Below are positions 9,066-17,834 of a DNA stretch of 64,000 nt, in pieces (within the stretch, counting starts at the first letter, position 1; every line of letters begins with the position of its first letter). The stretch spans positions 1 to 64,000 of the forward strand of contig CAITNF010000017.1 in NCBI GenBank assembly GCA_903893745.1, written 5' to 3'. The position numbers were made by a program, and so were the translations under genes. The DNA is from an uncultured Actinomycetes bacterium (GTDB lineage Bacteria > Actinomycetota > Acidimicrobiia > Acidimicrobiales > RAAP-2). The notes under the pieces were generated by a model, which saw only the letters and a list, made by a program, of their open reading frames with translations, had not been told where the DNA came from and did not search any database.

Positions 9066-9365
9066 TAGCCGTAAAGATGTCGAATGCGAATCCTAGGGGG
9101 AGGTGCCAGTGTTGTTAGCGCGATTTCGTGCGGTCGACGTCGGGTCACCGGTATCTCGAACCTCTCAAATGGGTGAGCCGCGGGCAACGAGCGGAACCTC
9201 TGACGACCTCGGTTTTGTAGCGGTGCTCGAGAGAGCGACGAGGCGATACTGCGCCAATTACTTTCGTGCGACGACTTTCGCCAGTGTTGCACCAAACCCG
9301 TCGGAGGTGGAAGGCGATGCCCCGTCTTTGTTGACGATGTCAGCGGCCATAGGGATCACGATTCG
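9066..9365. other. Region before livH with an unrecognised open frame
   Basis: A GTG at 9103, preceded by GGGGGAGG, opens an 88-codon plus-strand frame that runs to 9369 and overlaps the livH ATG. The product has no recognisable motif, no hydrophobic segment and an unusual composition, so it may be a relic or chance. The region probably carries the promoter of the importer operon; no clear -35/-10 pair was found. Confidence 0.3.
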
Positions 9366-10247
9366 ATGAGCACGCTCACCGACGCCATCGGATACGGCTT
9401 AGTCTCCGCGATATTGATAGCCCTATCGGCCAGTGCGTTTTCGCTGCAGTACTCAGTGTCGGGTGTTCCCAACTTCGCGCACGGTGATCTCCTCACCATC
9501 GGCGCCTATGGCGCCCTGGTCGCTCAACGCATGGGACTTAACCTGGCCGCGGGGGCGGCGATCGGGGGGATTTCTGGTGGCATCTTCGGCTGGTTGATGT
9601 ATCGAGTGGTGCTGAGGACGTTCGTGAGACGCGGAGCCCGACTGGTCTTCACCGTGGCGGTGACTGCGGGCATCGCCCTCATCCTGGAGAACTCGATCGG
9701 CCTGATCTTTGGTAACTCGAACGTGAACCTGGTGGTGGCCAATCAGGTGGCGCGCCACATTGGACCCTTCCTGTGGACCAACACGCAACTGGTGATCCTG
9801 ATCGGTGGCGCAGTGTTACTCGGTGCGCTCTACTTCATCTTGTTGCGCACTGACTTCGGGCGTGCCATTCGGGCGATCTCCGACAATCCCGATCTGGCCC
9901 GTGCGAGCGGCGTCCGGGTGGAACGGACGGTGCAGATGACGTGGTTGATGTGTGGGGCACTGGCCGCCTTGGCCGGAGTGGCGCTGGCCATGTCCGAGCC
10001 CAATTTCGGCATCTACCTGGGTTCGGACTTCCTCCTCGTGACCTTCGCCGCGGCCATCATCGGTGGTATCGGCAAGGTCAACGGCGCGGTCATCGGAGCC
10101 CTCATCATTGGTGTGGTCACCGAGGTGAGCGGCTCGTACCTCAGCGCCGGCTTCAAGCAAGTCTGCGCGATCACCATCCTCGTCATCGTCCTCCTGGTCC
10201 GTCCCAACGGACTACTCAACATTCAACGAGCGGGGGCTGAAGCATGA
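9366..10247 (+). CDS. livH: Branched-chain-type ABC transporter permease LivH
   Basis: 293 residues, usual length. Hydrophobic segments throughout, with the family blocks VSGVPNFAHGDLLTIGAY (about 35-53) and FAAAIIGGIGKVNGAVIGAL (about 228-248). LivH pairs with LivM to form the membrane channel of hydrophobic-amino-acid (HAAT) importers, a family that also carries amides, aromatic acids and short-chain acids. It is the first gene of a tight five-gene operon; livM begins 4 bases inside its end. Confidence 0.93.
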   Translation: MSTLTDAIGYGLVSAILIALSASAFSLQYSVSGVPNFAHGDLLTIGAYGALVAQRMGLNLAAGAAIGGISGGIFGWLMYRVVLRTFVRRGARLVFTVAVTAGIALILENSIGLIFGNSNVNLVVANQVARHIGPFLWTNTQLVILIGGAVLLGALYFILLRTDFGRAIRAISDNPDLARASGVRVERTVQMTWLMCGALAALAGVALAMSEPNFGIYLGSDFLLVTFAAAIIGGIGKVNGAVIGALIIGVVTEVSGSYLSAGFKQVCAITILVIVLLVRPNGLLNIQRAGAEA

Positions 10248-11194
10248 TTAATTTCTTCATCTCCGCGTCGACGTTCGTCGCGATCCAAACCATCCTGGCG
10301 CTCGGATTGAATCTGCAATATGGTCTGGCCGGACTGTTGAATTTGGCCTATATCTTCTTCGTGGCCATGGGTGCGTATGTCTTCAGCGTGGTTACGTTGC
10401 CTCACGCCAATCCTCCGGACACGTCCTACGTCCTGGGACTCCACCAGCCCTTTCTCGTCGGGCTTGTGAGCGCGGCCGTCGTCGTCGGGATCCTAGGGTT
10501 CCTCATCGGCGCGGTGGCGTTGCGCAATCTGCGAGCGGACTATTTCGCGATCGTGACGTTGACCATCGCCGCTGGGGCTGTGCAGATCATCAGCCAATTC
10601 ACACCGCTGTTCGGTGGCACTGAGGGCATCTTCAACATCCCCCAACCACTCGGCGGGGTGTTTCAAGGTCAGTCCTACGACGTGTTCTTCTTGGCGATGT
10701 GTGTCGTCATTGGAGCGGTGGTCTTCGTCATCGTCGAATTGCTGCGAAAGTCGCCCTTCGGTCTGGCGCTGCGAGCCGTCCGGGACGACCAGGATGCCGC
10801 CGCCGCCATGGGACGCAACGTGTACAGGTTGAAGATCAAGGCCTTCACAGCGGGGTGCAGTGTCGCCGGATTGGGCGGCGCGCTTCTCGCCTCGTTCGTG
10901 ACCGCCTTCTCGCCCGCCGGTTGGTCACTAAGCGAGACTCTTCTCATCCTCGTGTGCGTCTTCGTCGGTGGCGCCGCTAACAACTACGGCGCCATGCTCG
11001 GGACGTTCTTGGTCATCGGACTGCTCGGCCAGGTGCCCACTCTCATTCCTCTGACGTCGCGGAATCCGGACCTGGTTGCCGATTCGCGCTACATCCTCAT
11101 TGGGCTGTTGATCATCGTGTTCCTTCGCTGGAGGTCACGAGGCATCATCCCCGAGAGAAACGTCCGCCAGTCCGACGTCGAGGTCACTTCATGA
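10244..11194 (+). CDS. livM: Branched-chain-type ABC transporter permease LivM
   Basis: 316 residues, overlapping livH by ATGA. It shows the family blocks LGLNLQYGLAGLLNLAYI (about 21-38), ALRNLRADYFAIVTLT (about 92-107), GGTEGIFNIPQP and VFVGGAANNYGAMLGTF, with about nine membrane segments. It is the second channel subunit of the importer and is overlapped by livG at its stop. Confidence 0.93.
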   Translation: MINFFISASTFVAIQTILALGLNLQYGLAGLLNLAYIFFVAMGAYVFSVVTLPHANPPDTSYVLGLHQPFLVGLVSAAVVVGILGFLIGAVALRNLRADYFAIVTLTIAAGAVQIISQFTPLFGGTEGIFNIPQPLGGVFQGQSYDVFFLAMCVVIGAVVFVIVELLRKSPFGLALRAVRDDQDAAAAMGRNVYRLKIKAFTAGCSVAGLGGALLASFVTAFSPAGWSLSETLLILVCVFVGGAANNYGAMLGTFLVIGLLGQVPTLIPLTSRNPDLVADSRYILIGLLIIVFLRWRSRGIIPERNVRQSDVEVTS

Positions 11195-12000
11195 GCGAGA
11201 CCATGAAGGCGAAGACCAACGGGGACGTCGGCGCTCCCGTGTTTGTCGTCGATGGTTTGCGACGTCACTTCGGGGGCGTGCCGGCGGTGGACGGAGTGTC
11301 GCTGTCGTTGCGCTCGGGCGAGGTTCTCGGTCTCATTGGTCCTAACGGGAGTGGCAAGAGCACTGCTATCAGCATCATCTCGGGGTTCATCAAAGCGGAC
11401 GAGGGTTCAGTCGTTCTGGACGGTCGCGACATTACCAATAGGCGGTCTGATCAGGTGGCTCGTTCTGGCCTCGTGCGAACTTTTCAGATTCCCCGGGTGT
11501 GGGGAGAATTGACGGCATTGGAACACCTGTTGATCTCGGGCGTCGCGGTCGCCGAGGAGTCGTTGCGCACGGCACTCATCCGTCGACGTCATCTGCGCGA
11601 ACTCGAGCGCGCGACCGCCCGGCGAGCGGCGGAGGTGCTCGACTATTTGAATCTGGGCAGTTTGGCGGACACTCGGGCGGGATCGCTGAGCGGTGGGCAG
11701 AAACGACTGCTGGAGTTCGGACGGTTGATGATGCTCAAGCCCAAGGTGATTCTCTTGGATGAACCCTTCGCCGGTGTCAACCCCACCATGGTGCAGCAAC
11801 TGCAAAAAGTGATCGATCAGTTGCGCAGTGAGGGCGTCGCCATTCTGCTGGTCGAGCATAATCTGCAGGCATTGACCGAGAGCGTGGACCGGGTGGCGGT
11901 GTTAGCGCTTGGTCGCTTGATCGCGGAAGGCGACATCGAAACGGTTCGCCAAATCCCCGAGGTCGTGACGGCCTACCTCGGAGAGAGGAAGCGTAAATGA
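11191..12000 (+). CDS. livG: Branched-chain-type ABC transporter ATP-binding protein LivG
   Basis: 269 residues. Walker A GPNGSGKST (about 52-60), the LivG-type segment VRTFQIPRVWGELTALEHL, signature LSGGQKRLLEFGR and Walker B VILLDEPFAGVNP are in order, followed by the H-loop VEHNL. It powers the LivHM channel. It overlaps livM and livF by four bases each. Confidence 0.93.
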   Translation: MSETMKAKTNGDVGAPVFVVDGLRRHFGGVPAVDGVSLSLRSGEVLGLIGPNGSGKSTAISIISGFIKADEGSVVLDGRDITNRRSDQVARSGLVRTFQIPRVWGELTALEHLLISGVAVAEESLRTALIRRRHLRELERATARRAAEVLDYLNLGSLADTRAGSLSGGQKRLLEFGRLMMLKPKVILLDEPFAGVNPTMVQQLQKVIDQLRSEGVAILLVEHNLQALTESVDRVAVLALGRLIAEGDIETVRQIPEVVTAYLGERKRK

Positions 12001-12740
12001 CCGAGACCGGCGTTGAATTGGCGATGCATGCGCGTTCGCTGGTCTTGGGATACGGCGACAGTCGCATCATCCACGAAGTGACATTGCGGGCTGAACCGGC
12101 AAGTATCACGGCGATATTGGGTCCGAACGGCAGCGGCAAGTCGACACTCATGAAGGGCCTCTGTGGTCTGTTACCCCCGGTATCGGGCCGATTGGAGCTG
12201 TTCGGAAAGGATGTCACCGGGTGGGAGACCTCAAAACTGGTCCGCAATAGCCTCGGGTACGTGCCGCAAGTCAAGAATGTCTTCTCGTCATTGACGGTAC
12301 GCGAGAATCTCGACTTGGGCGCGGCGACGTGTCGTCCGCTGTGCCACGAGCGCATGGAGCGTGTCTTCGAACTCTTCCCGGACCTCCACGTCGCTCAGAA
12401 GAAGACCGCGCGAGTCCTCAGCGGAGGACAGCGCAACATGCTCGCCCTGGGACGTGCTCTGATGACTGAACCGAGACTGTTGCTGGTAGATGAGCCGACG
12501 GCGGGACTCTCTCCAAAATATGCCGAAGCGGTATGGGACCACCTCATTCGCATTCGTGAATCCGGTCTCGGCGTCATCGTGGTGGAACAGAACGTCGAAG
12601 CGGCATTGGAAAATGCCGACGCCGTCTATTTGCTCGTGAGCGGCAGTGTCGCATTCGAGGGATCGGGCTCCGATCTCGCATCAGATGTCAACCTCGCCAA
12701 TTCTTTCCTTGGCGGAGTTGATCGAAAAACCAATGGATAA
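11997..12740 (+). CDS. livF: Branched-chain-type ABC transporter ATP-binding protein LivF
   Basis: 247 residues. Walker A GPNGSGKST, the Q-loop segment GYVPQVKNVFSSLTVREN typical of LivF, signature LSGGQRNMLALGRALM, Walker B LLLVDEPTAGLSP and H-loop VEQNVEAAL. It is the second ATPase of the importer. The ATG overlaps the livG stop; the binding-protein gene follows 34 bases later. Confidence 0.93.
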   Translation: MTETGVELAMHARSLVLGYGDSRIIHEVTLRAEPASITAILGPNGSGKSTLMKGLCGLLPPVSGRLELFGKDVTGWETSKLVRNSLGYVPQVKNVFSSLTVRENLDLGAATCRPLCHERMERVFELFPDLHVAQKKTARVLSGGQRNMLALGRALMTEPRLLLVDEPTAGLSPKYAEAVWDHLIRIRESGLGVIVVEQNVEAALENADAVYLLVSGSVAFEGSGSDLASDVNLANSFLGGVDRKTNG

Positions 12741-12774
12741 AAAAAATACTAGTGAATTAAGGGGGAATTGAATC

Positions 12775-14040
12775 ATGAAGATAATGCATCGATCAATGAA
12801 GAGGGGCTTTGCCGTCGTGATGACGTCGGGGTTGATTCTGTCGGGCACCACTCTGCTTTTCGCGGGTGGAGCGTCGGCGGGAAGTAGTCAGATCCCTGTA
12901 GGAGGGCTGACACTACTGACGGGACCATTGGCGACTTTTGGTGCCGGGTGCAACCAGGGCATGCAGGCCGCGACCAAGGAAGTCAACGACGCCGGTGGCG
13001 TAGGTGGTCAGTCACTGAAATTGGTGGTAGCCGATAGCACGTCGGACCCCGTGGACGCCCTGCCCGCCGCGAAGAAGGTCATCAACCTGGATCACGTGGT
13101 CTTCCAGGACGGATTGGCCGGCCCGTTGGCCGACGCCACTTTCAATCTGTTCTCGAAGGCGGGGATTCCGTTCTTCACGCCCGGCGGTGACGTGAACTTC
13201 GACCACAACACGAATCCGCTGGTGTGGCGTTTAACGCCGTCGGACAACCAGTTGGGTGTGGCGATGAGCCTGTACGCGAAGACCAAGGGGTACAAGAAGA
13301 TCGCCCTGTTGTTCGTCAACAACTCGACCTCGATTGGTCTCGGCCAGGTCGTCAGGAGTGCTTTCCTTAAGTTGGGGGGGAAGGTGTCGAGCTCACAGAT
13401 CCTGGAGCCAGGTTTAGCCTCCTATCAGTCCGAGGTCCAGAAAGCGCTGGCGGGTAAGCCCGATGCGATCATGATCGAATTGGACAATGCGACCGCCGCC
13501 ACGGTGTTCAGCGAAATGTACAGCCTCAACGCCTTTAAGATTCCGGTTATCGGAACGGACACGACGGGAACGCTGGACTTCGCCAAGGCAATCGGAGTCA
13601 AGGCGGACTCCAAGGTCCTCGTGTCGGTTGAGGGTGGCACTTTCGCGAGTCCCGCCAGCAACGTGTTCAACACCGCTATCAAGAAGTCAGCACACGCTGC
13701 TCCGCTGGGCAACTCCAATTACTGCTATGACGGCATCATCATCGGGGCCCTAGCAATGGCGGCTGAGAAGGGAACGTCGAGCAACGATGTCCAAAAGGGG
13801 ATCCCCGTGGTGACGTCCGCTGGTGCCCACAAGATGTTGGTGTACAGCTTCGCACAAGGTGTCGCGGCGCTGAAAAAAGGCAAGGCAATCCAGTACATCG
13901 GTGCCAGTGGTCCGTTCACATACAACAAGTACCACAACGTCTTCGGCCCCTTCATCGCCGTACGCCTGGGGACTGATGGCAAGACGTACAAGACGATCTT
14001 GACCATGACGCCCGCGCAACTCAAGGTGGCGACCAAGTAG
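12775..14040 (+). CDS. livK: Branched-chain-type ABC transporter substrate-binding protein
   Basis: 421 residues. AGGGGGAA precedes the ATG at 12775. Residues 1-36 form a signal peptide ending in GGASAGSS, with no lipobox, so it is a free or weakly anchored secreted protein. The type I periplasmic fold is clear: GGLTLLTGPLATFGAGCNQG at the start of the mature chain, then ATKEVNDAGGVGGQSLKLVV. It delivers the ligand to LivHMGF. HAAT binding proteins vary widely in ligand, so the catabolic neighbours are better clues; an organic acid is plausible. It is the last gene of the importer operon and is followed by a strong hairpin. Confidence 0.9.
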   Translation: MKIMHRSMKRGFAVVMTSGLILSGTTLLFAGGASAGSSQIPVGGLTLLTGPLATFGAGCNQGMQAATKEVNDAGGVGGQSLKLVVADSTSDPVDALPAAKKVINLDHVVFQDGLAGPLADATFNLFSKAGIPFFTPGGDVNFDHNTNPLVWRLTPSDNQLGVAMSLYAKTKGYKKIALLFVNNSTSIGLGQVVRSAFLKLGGKVSSSQILEPGLASYQSEVQKALAGKPDAIMIELDNATAATVFSEMYSLNAFKIPVIGTDTTGTLDFAKAIGVKADSKVLVSVEGGTFASPASNVFNTAIKKSAHAAPLGNSNYCYDGIIIGALAMAAEKGTSSNDVQKGIPVVTSAGAHKMLVYSFAQGVAALKKGKAIQYIGASGPFTYNKYHNVFGPFIAVRLGTDGKTYKTILTMTPAQLKVATK

Positions 14041-14062
14041 GAGTCAACAATCGTCGCCATCT

Positions 14063-14107
14063 TCTCCTAGCGAGCCGCGTTCCGATGAACGTCGGCTCGC
14101 TAGGAGA
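14063..14107 (+). terminator. Strong hairpin after the liv operon
   Basis: TCTCCTAGCGAGCCG (14063-14077) pairs perfectly over 15 bases with its complement at 14093-14107; inside the loop CGTTC/GAACG (14078-14082 with 14087-14091) forms a further 5-bp stem. It begins 23 bases after the stop of the binding-protein gene. The downstream run is only TTT, so termination would rest on the stem. It may also work for transcripts in the other direction. Confidence 0.6.
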
Positions 14108-14196
14108 GGTTTGAAGCACAATGTTCAATTTCCGTTTTGTGGCCATTGTCGGCCTGTTTCACGAAGTATTCGCCAACTGAAAGTAGGAAGAAACCG

Positions 14197-15018
14197 ATGA
14201 ATGAACAACCTCTCGTAATGGTGACGTCACCCGACGGCGTGCCACTGGCCCTGTGGGCATCTGGATCGGGTCGACCACTCCTCTTGATTCACGGAACGAC
14301 GTCGGACCACAGCACCTTCGATGAACTAGTGCCGCACCTGGAACCTCATCGCAAGGTCTACCGTTACGACCGGCGCGGTCGTGGTTTGAGCGGCGACGGT
14401 GCCGAGGATGAGACCTACGGAATCGAGCTCGAGTACGACGACGCCGTCGCCATCATCGATCAGATCGTGGAGTTAGAAGGCGTACCGGTCGACATCGTCT
14501 CGCACTCCTTCGGTGCGTACGTCGCTTTGGGCGCCGTGTCGCGTAGTAATTCGGTGAACGGCCTGGTGGCCTATAGTCCGGGGTTCGGCGCCGAATATCC
14601 TGAGGGAGCACTCAAGAGCATTGATGAGGCAATCAGTTCCAGCGACCCCGACACCGCGCTCAGTCTTGTCTTCAAAGAGATCATTGGCATGCCCGAGAAG
14701 GACATCCAGGTCTTAAAGGACACCGACGTCTGGCAGGTCCGTGTCGATGCCGCGTGGTCGGTCGTTCGTGAGTGTGAGGCAGACGAAGCCTTCCTTCGCA
14801 CGAGCGGGGCGATGCTCGCGAGCATCGCCCAACCCGTCATGGTCCTCTCGGGTGAGAAGAACGTTCCGGCGAAGCGCAAGATTGCCGACACCTTGGCGAG
14901 TCAGATCCCCGGTTCGGTGTTGGAGGAGTTGGCGGGCGAAGGCCACGCGGCCCACCACACCGCTCCCGGCGCCCTGGCGAGTAGCTCGTTGGACTACTTC
15001 GACTCGCTGGTCGCTTGA
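14197..15018 (+). CDS. Alpha/beta-fold hydrolase
   Basis: 273 residues from the ATG at 14197, which has AGGAAG seven bases upstream; the longer frame from 14137 has no ribosome site. The fold landmarks are the oxyanion-hole segment LLIHGTTSD, the nucleophile elbow SHSFGA (Ser in place of the first Gly) and the terminal GEGHAAH histidine. The enzyme could cleave an ester, an enol-lactone or a C-C bond. Being first in a run with an aldolase and an oxidoreductase, it probably acts early on the imported compound. No substrate is indicated by sequence. Confidence 0.85.
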   Translation: MNEQPLVMVTSPDGVPLALWASGSGRPLLLIHGTTSDHSTFDELVPHLEPHRKVYRYDRRGRGLSGDGAEDETYGIELEYDDAVAIIDQIVELEGVPVDIVSHSFGAYVALGAVSRSNSVNGLVAYSPGFGAEYPEGALKSIDEAISSSDPDTALSLVFKEIIGMPEKDIQVLKDTDVWQVRVDAAWSVVRECEADEAFLRTSGAMLASIAQPVMVLSGEKNVPAKRKIADTLASQIPGSVLEELAGEGHAAHHTAPGALASSSLDYFDSLVA

Positions 15019-15060
15019 GCCTGGCGGCGACGTCGCTTCGAACAATGAGGAGGGGTGGGC

Positions 15061-15819
15061 ATGGCTAGCACTGAGGATGTGACTGGGGCTGTTACGCCCG
15101 GACGCCAACTGCTTCTGGGATGGTGCACGTCGCTCGATACGCTCAACGCCGAGATCGTCGCGCGTAGCGGGGTCGATATCGTCTGCGTCGATGGACAACA
15201 CGGAGCCAAGGGGTGGACCGACGTGTTGCGTGTCGTGCAGGTACTCAGCGCCGCGGGCGTGACCACGCTGGTGCGGGTACCGGAACTCGACGCGGTGACG
15301 ATCGGTCACGCGCTCGATTGCGGGGCTGACGGCGTCGTCGTACCGTTCGTCGAAACGGCGCAACAGGCGACCTTGGCGGTCAACGCGTGTCGATATCCGC
15401 CGCGGGGCGAGCGCAGTTGGGGCCCTTCGCGCAGTTCGGTGCTGGGAAAGAAGGTCTCCACTGAGGCCCTGTGCGTGGTCATGATCGAAACGCCCGCCGC
15501 TGTTCTGGAAGTGAAGAGTATCGCCGCAGTCGAGGGTGTGTCGGCCGTCATCGTCGGCAGTCGTGACATGTCGCTGTGTGTGGGCCTCGATCCGCTCGAC
15601 GACGATGCCATGTTCGAAAGTGAGGTGATGCTGCCTCTAATCGAGTCGGTTCCCCGCGACTGTAGGGCGCACGGGCTGCCGGTGGGCATCCCCGCTCGTA
15701 CGTCGGATCAGGCGCGTCGCTTTCGCGAACTTGGATACTCGTGGCTCATATTGCCCTCGGACGTCGCTCTCCTGGGCCGAGCCATGCGCGAGTGTGTGCA
15801 GGCGGTGGTCGGCCAATGA
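15061..15819 (+). CDS. HpcH/HpaI-family aldolase
   Basis: 252 residues. GAGGAGGGG at 15047-15055 favours the ATG at 15061 over the GTG at 15055. The class II pyruvate-aldolase pattern is visible: VDIVCVDGQHG, ADGVVVPFVETAQQA, RGERSWGPSRSS, the metal-binding glutamate in VMIETPAAV and VIVGSRDMSLCVGL. Members cleave 4-hydroxy-2-oxoacids to pyruvate or oxaloacetate plus an aldehyde using a divalent metal. The product aldehyde or 2-oxoacid could feed the oxidoreductase and 2-oxoacid dehydrogenase genes nearby. Confidence 0.88.
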   Translation: MASTEDVTGAVTPGRQLLLGWCTSLDTLNAEIVARSGVDIVCVDGQHGAKGWTDVLRVVQVLSAAGVTTLVRVPELDAVTIGHALDCGADGVVVPFVETAQQATLAVNACRYPPRGERSWGPSRSSVLGKKVSTEALCVVMIETPAAVLEVKSIAAVEGVSAVIVGSRDMSLCVGLDPLDDDAMFESEVMLPLIESVPRDCRAHGLPVGIPARTSDQARRFRELGYSWLILPSDVALLGRAMRECVQAVVGQ

Positions 15820-15841
15820 GGTGGAGGGCACATGAACCTGA

Positions 15842-15988
15842 TTGGCTACGGGCAGTAATCGAAGTGAGGCGCTGTTGGATTCACCGACTCCGTTGGGTGT
15901 GGGCGGCGATGCCCCGGTGACGATGGAAAAGTTCGCAGTTGATGCAGTGACGACGACAGTGCCGTTCTCGGCCGATGAGAAGAGGTAG
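15842..15988 (+). CDS. Possible 48-residue small protein or gene relic
   Basis: A TTG-started frame between the aldolase and the oxidoreductase genes encodes LLDSPTPLGVGGDAPVT...VPFSADEKR with protein-like composition. GGTGGAGGG at 15821-15829 precedes a nine-codon frame (ATG 15832 to TAA) in another frame, which suggests a small gene broken by a frameshift. No family is recognised. Confidence 0.3.
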   Translation: MATGSNRSEALLDSPTPLGVGGDAPVTMEKFAVDAVTTTVPFSADEKR

Positions 15989-15995
15989 CCCTCAA

Positions 15996-16991
15996 ATGAG
16001 AGCAATAACAATTGAATTGAGTGGCGACGAGAGTCGTTACGTGGTGAGCGACGTGCCCGAACCGGTCATGGGTCCCGATGACGTGCTCGTGGAGGTCCAC
16101 GGGGCCGCCATCAACCAGGCCGACTTGCGACATGCTCCGTCACACTTCGCGACGTCGGAAGGCACCCCGTTGGCCCCGGTGGGTGGTCTCGAGATGGCCG
16201 GGCAGATCATCGCCCTCGGTCAGAACGTCACGGGTTTCGTCATAGGTGATCGCGTCATGGCCATGGCCGGGCGGGCGTGGGCTGATCGCGTGACGGTCGA
16301 TTATCGCTTGGCCATTCGCGTTCCCGAGAGTTTCAGCTGGGTGGAGGCGGCCGCAACCCCCGTCTCCTACGTCACGGCCCACGATTGTCTGGTCTCGGCG
16401 GCGCATCTAGAACCAGGAGAGACCGTGCTGGTGCAAGGCGCCACCTCCGCGGTCGGTATCGCCGTGGTGCAGATTGCCAAATACTTGGGCGCGGCGAAAG
16501 TCTTTGGGACTACCACCAAGCAAGACAAGGCCGATCGGTTGGCGGATCTTGGTTGCGACGCGCCAATCGTTCGCGGGGTCTCGAACGTCGTTGACGTGGT
16601 GAATGACGCGACTGACAGCGTCGGTGTCGATGTGGTGGTCGATGTTCTGGGGGCCGCCGTGGTGCAAGAGAACATTGACGCCGCCCGGGTCTCGGGTCGA
16701 ATCATTTGCGTGGGTCGCCTCAGCGGGACCGACGGGCGTTTCGACCTCAATGAATTCTCGCGCAAAAGGATTCACATGGTGGGTGTCACCTTTCGGACGC
16801 GGACGATGCAGGAACGTTTCGACGTCACCGCCCGCTTCTGTCGTGAGATGCTCCCGGCGCTCGAGAACCATCAGGTGCAACCCGTGTGGGACCGTTGCTT
16901 CTCACTCGACGACGTGGCGGACGCGGAGGCGTACTTGAAAGCAGGAAGTCAGTTCGGTAAGGTCCTGCTCATGCTCCAGGACGTCAATTGA
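15996..16991 (+). CDS. Quinone-oxidoreductase-like medium-chain dehydrogenase (zinc-independent type)
   Basis: 331 residues from the ATG at 15996, with GAGAAGAGG about ten bases upstream. The MDR fold is clear: GroES-like N-terminus with HGAAINQADLRHAP, a TPVSYVTAHDCL hinge, then the Rossmann motif GATSAVGIAVVQIAKYLGA (about 146-164). The catalytic-zinc cysteine and GHE motif of alcohol dehydrogenases are missing, which points to the NADPH:quinone/enone reductase branch. It may reduce an unsaturated carbonyl intermediate of the pathway encoded around it. Confidence 0.85.
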   Translation: MRAITIELSGDESRYVVSDVPEPVMGPDDVLVEVHGAAINQADLRHAPSHFATSEGTPLAPVGGLEMAGQIIALGQNVTGFVIGDRVMAMAGRAWADRVTVDYRLAIRVPESFSWVEAAATPVSYVTAHDCLVSAAHLEPGETVLVQGATSAVGIAVVQIAKYLGAAKVFGTTTKQDKADRLADLGCDAPIVRGVSNVVDVVNDATDSVGVDVVVDVLGAAVVQENIDAARVSGRIICVGRLSGTDGRFDLNEFSRKRIHMVGVTFRTRTMQERFDVTARFCREMLPALENHQVQPVWDRCFSLDDVADAEAYLKAGSQFGKVLLMLQDVN

Positions 16992-17288
16992 GACTCCTCT
17001 CACCCGCTGGAACCGCAACGAAACACCATGAAGGCCCCCCCATGAAATCCTTCGATGTCGTTGGCGGCAATGATCAGATGTTGTCGGGCGGGCCTTGGCA
17101 CCCGCTAACCGGAGGCCAGAGTGAATTGCCCCTCACCGCGACGAGGGGGGAATCGTTGACGACGTTGTGTTTCCCTGGGGCTCTCCCAAGAGTCAGTATT
17201 GTGGACGTCTGTTGGCAAAAAGGACTCAATGCTTATTCGACTGAGCCGGGTTTTTTCAAACTCTATTCAAAAGGAGTGGCTCAACTCT
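16992..17288. other. Intergenic stretch upstream of the Lrp/AsnC gene
   Basis: About 300 bases without a supportable gene. A 102-codon frame (16988-17296) crosses it but has no ribosome site at its start and no motif. The region ends with AAGGAG at 17271-17276, the likely ribosome site of the regulator, and should hold its promoter. Confidence 0.4.
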
Positions 17289-17741
17289 ATGAATGACGTT
17301 GACTTCACTATCATTGAACACCTGCAGCAAAACGCCCGGATTACGAATCGATCTCTTTCCGAAGCGATTCACCTAGCTCCCTCGACGACGCTGTCGCACG
17401 TCGCTGAACTCGAGAACTCCGGTGTCATCACTGGCTACCACGCGAGGGTCGATCTGCGTTCGTTAGGTCGCAATCTCCAGGCTCTCGTCTTTGTCAAGTT
17501 GAGTCCCAAGACCAGTGAAGCGGTCGCCGAGTTCGTGGAACTGATGTGGAAGATGGACTCGGTCATCGGCATCTTTCTGATCTCAGGAGCGGATGACGCG
17601 TTGATCCATGTCGCGGTGGGCAGCCCCGAGGAGCTTCGCGAGACTGTTCTCGACGACATTTCGAGTCTGCCCAGTGTTGTCGACCAACGAACTTCGATCC
17701 TCTTTGACCACCAGGTCAAGACGGTGGTGGCACGACGATAG
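17289..17741 (+). CDS. Lrp/AsnC-family transcriptional regulator
   Basis: 150 residues from the ATG at 17289, chosen because the product then begins MNDVDFTIIEHLQQNAR, the canonical family start; AAGGAG lies 12 bases upstream. The N-terminal helix-turn-helix (TNRSLSEAIHLAPSTTLSHV) is followed by a RAM-type ligand domain (LQALVFVKLSP, IGIFLISGADDALIHVAV). Lrp-type regulators adjoin branched-chain 2-oxoacid dehydrogenase operons in many bacteria. Here the gene converges with the E2 gene, 93 bases away, and is the best candidate to control that operon or the importer. Confidence 0.88.
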   Translation: MNDVDFTIIEHLQQNARITNRSLSEAIHLAPSTTLSHVAELENSGVITGYHARVDLRSLGRNLQALVFVKLSPKTSEAVAEFVELMWKMDSVIGIFLISGADDALIHVAVGSPEELRETVLDDISSLPSVVDQRTSILFDHQVKTVVARR

Positions 17742-17834
17742 CGAACTCGTCGTTCTCAGTGCGTCATCGCGACAGAGACCACGGGCATTCTCGACTTTTA
17801 ACAAGCCATTGCGATACGTAGACGCGACGTTCGC

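Noticed and set aside
9103-9369. Protein-coding gene of 88 codons before livH
   Set aside because: It has a ribosome-site-like sequence but no recognisable composition or motif and it overlaps the livH start; kept only as a region note.
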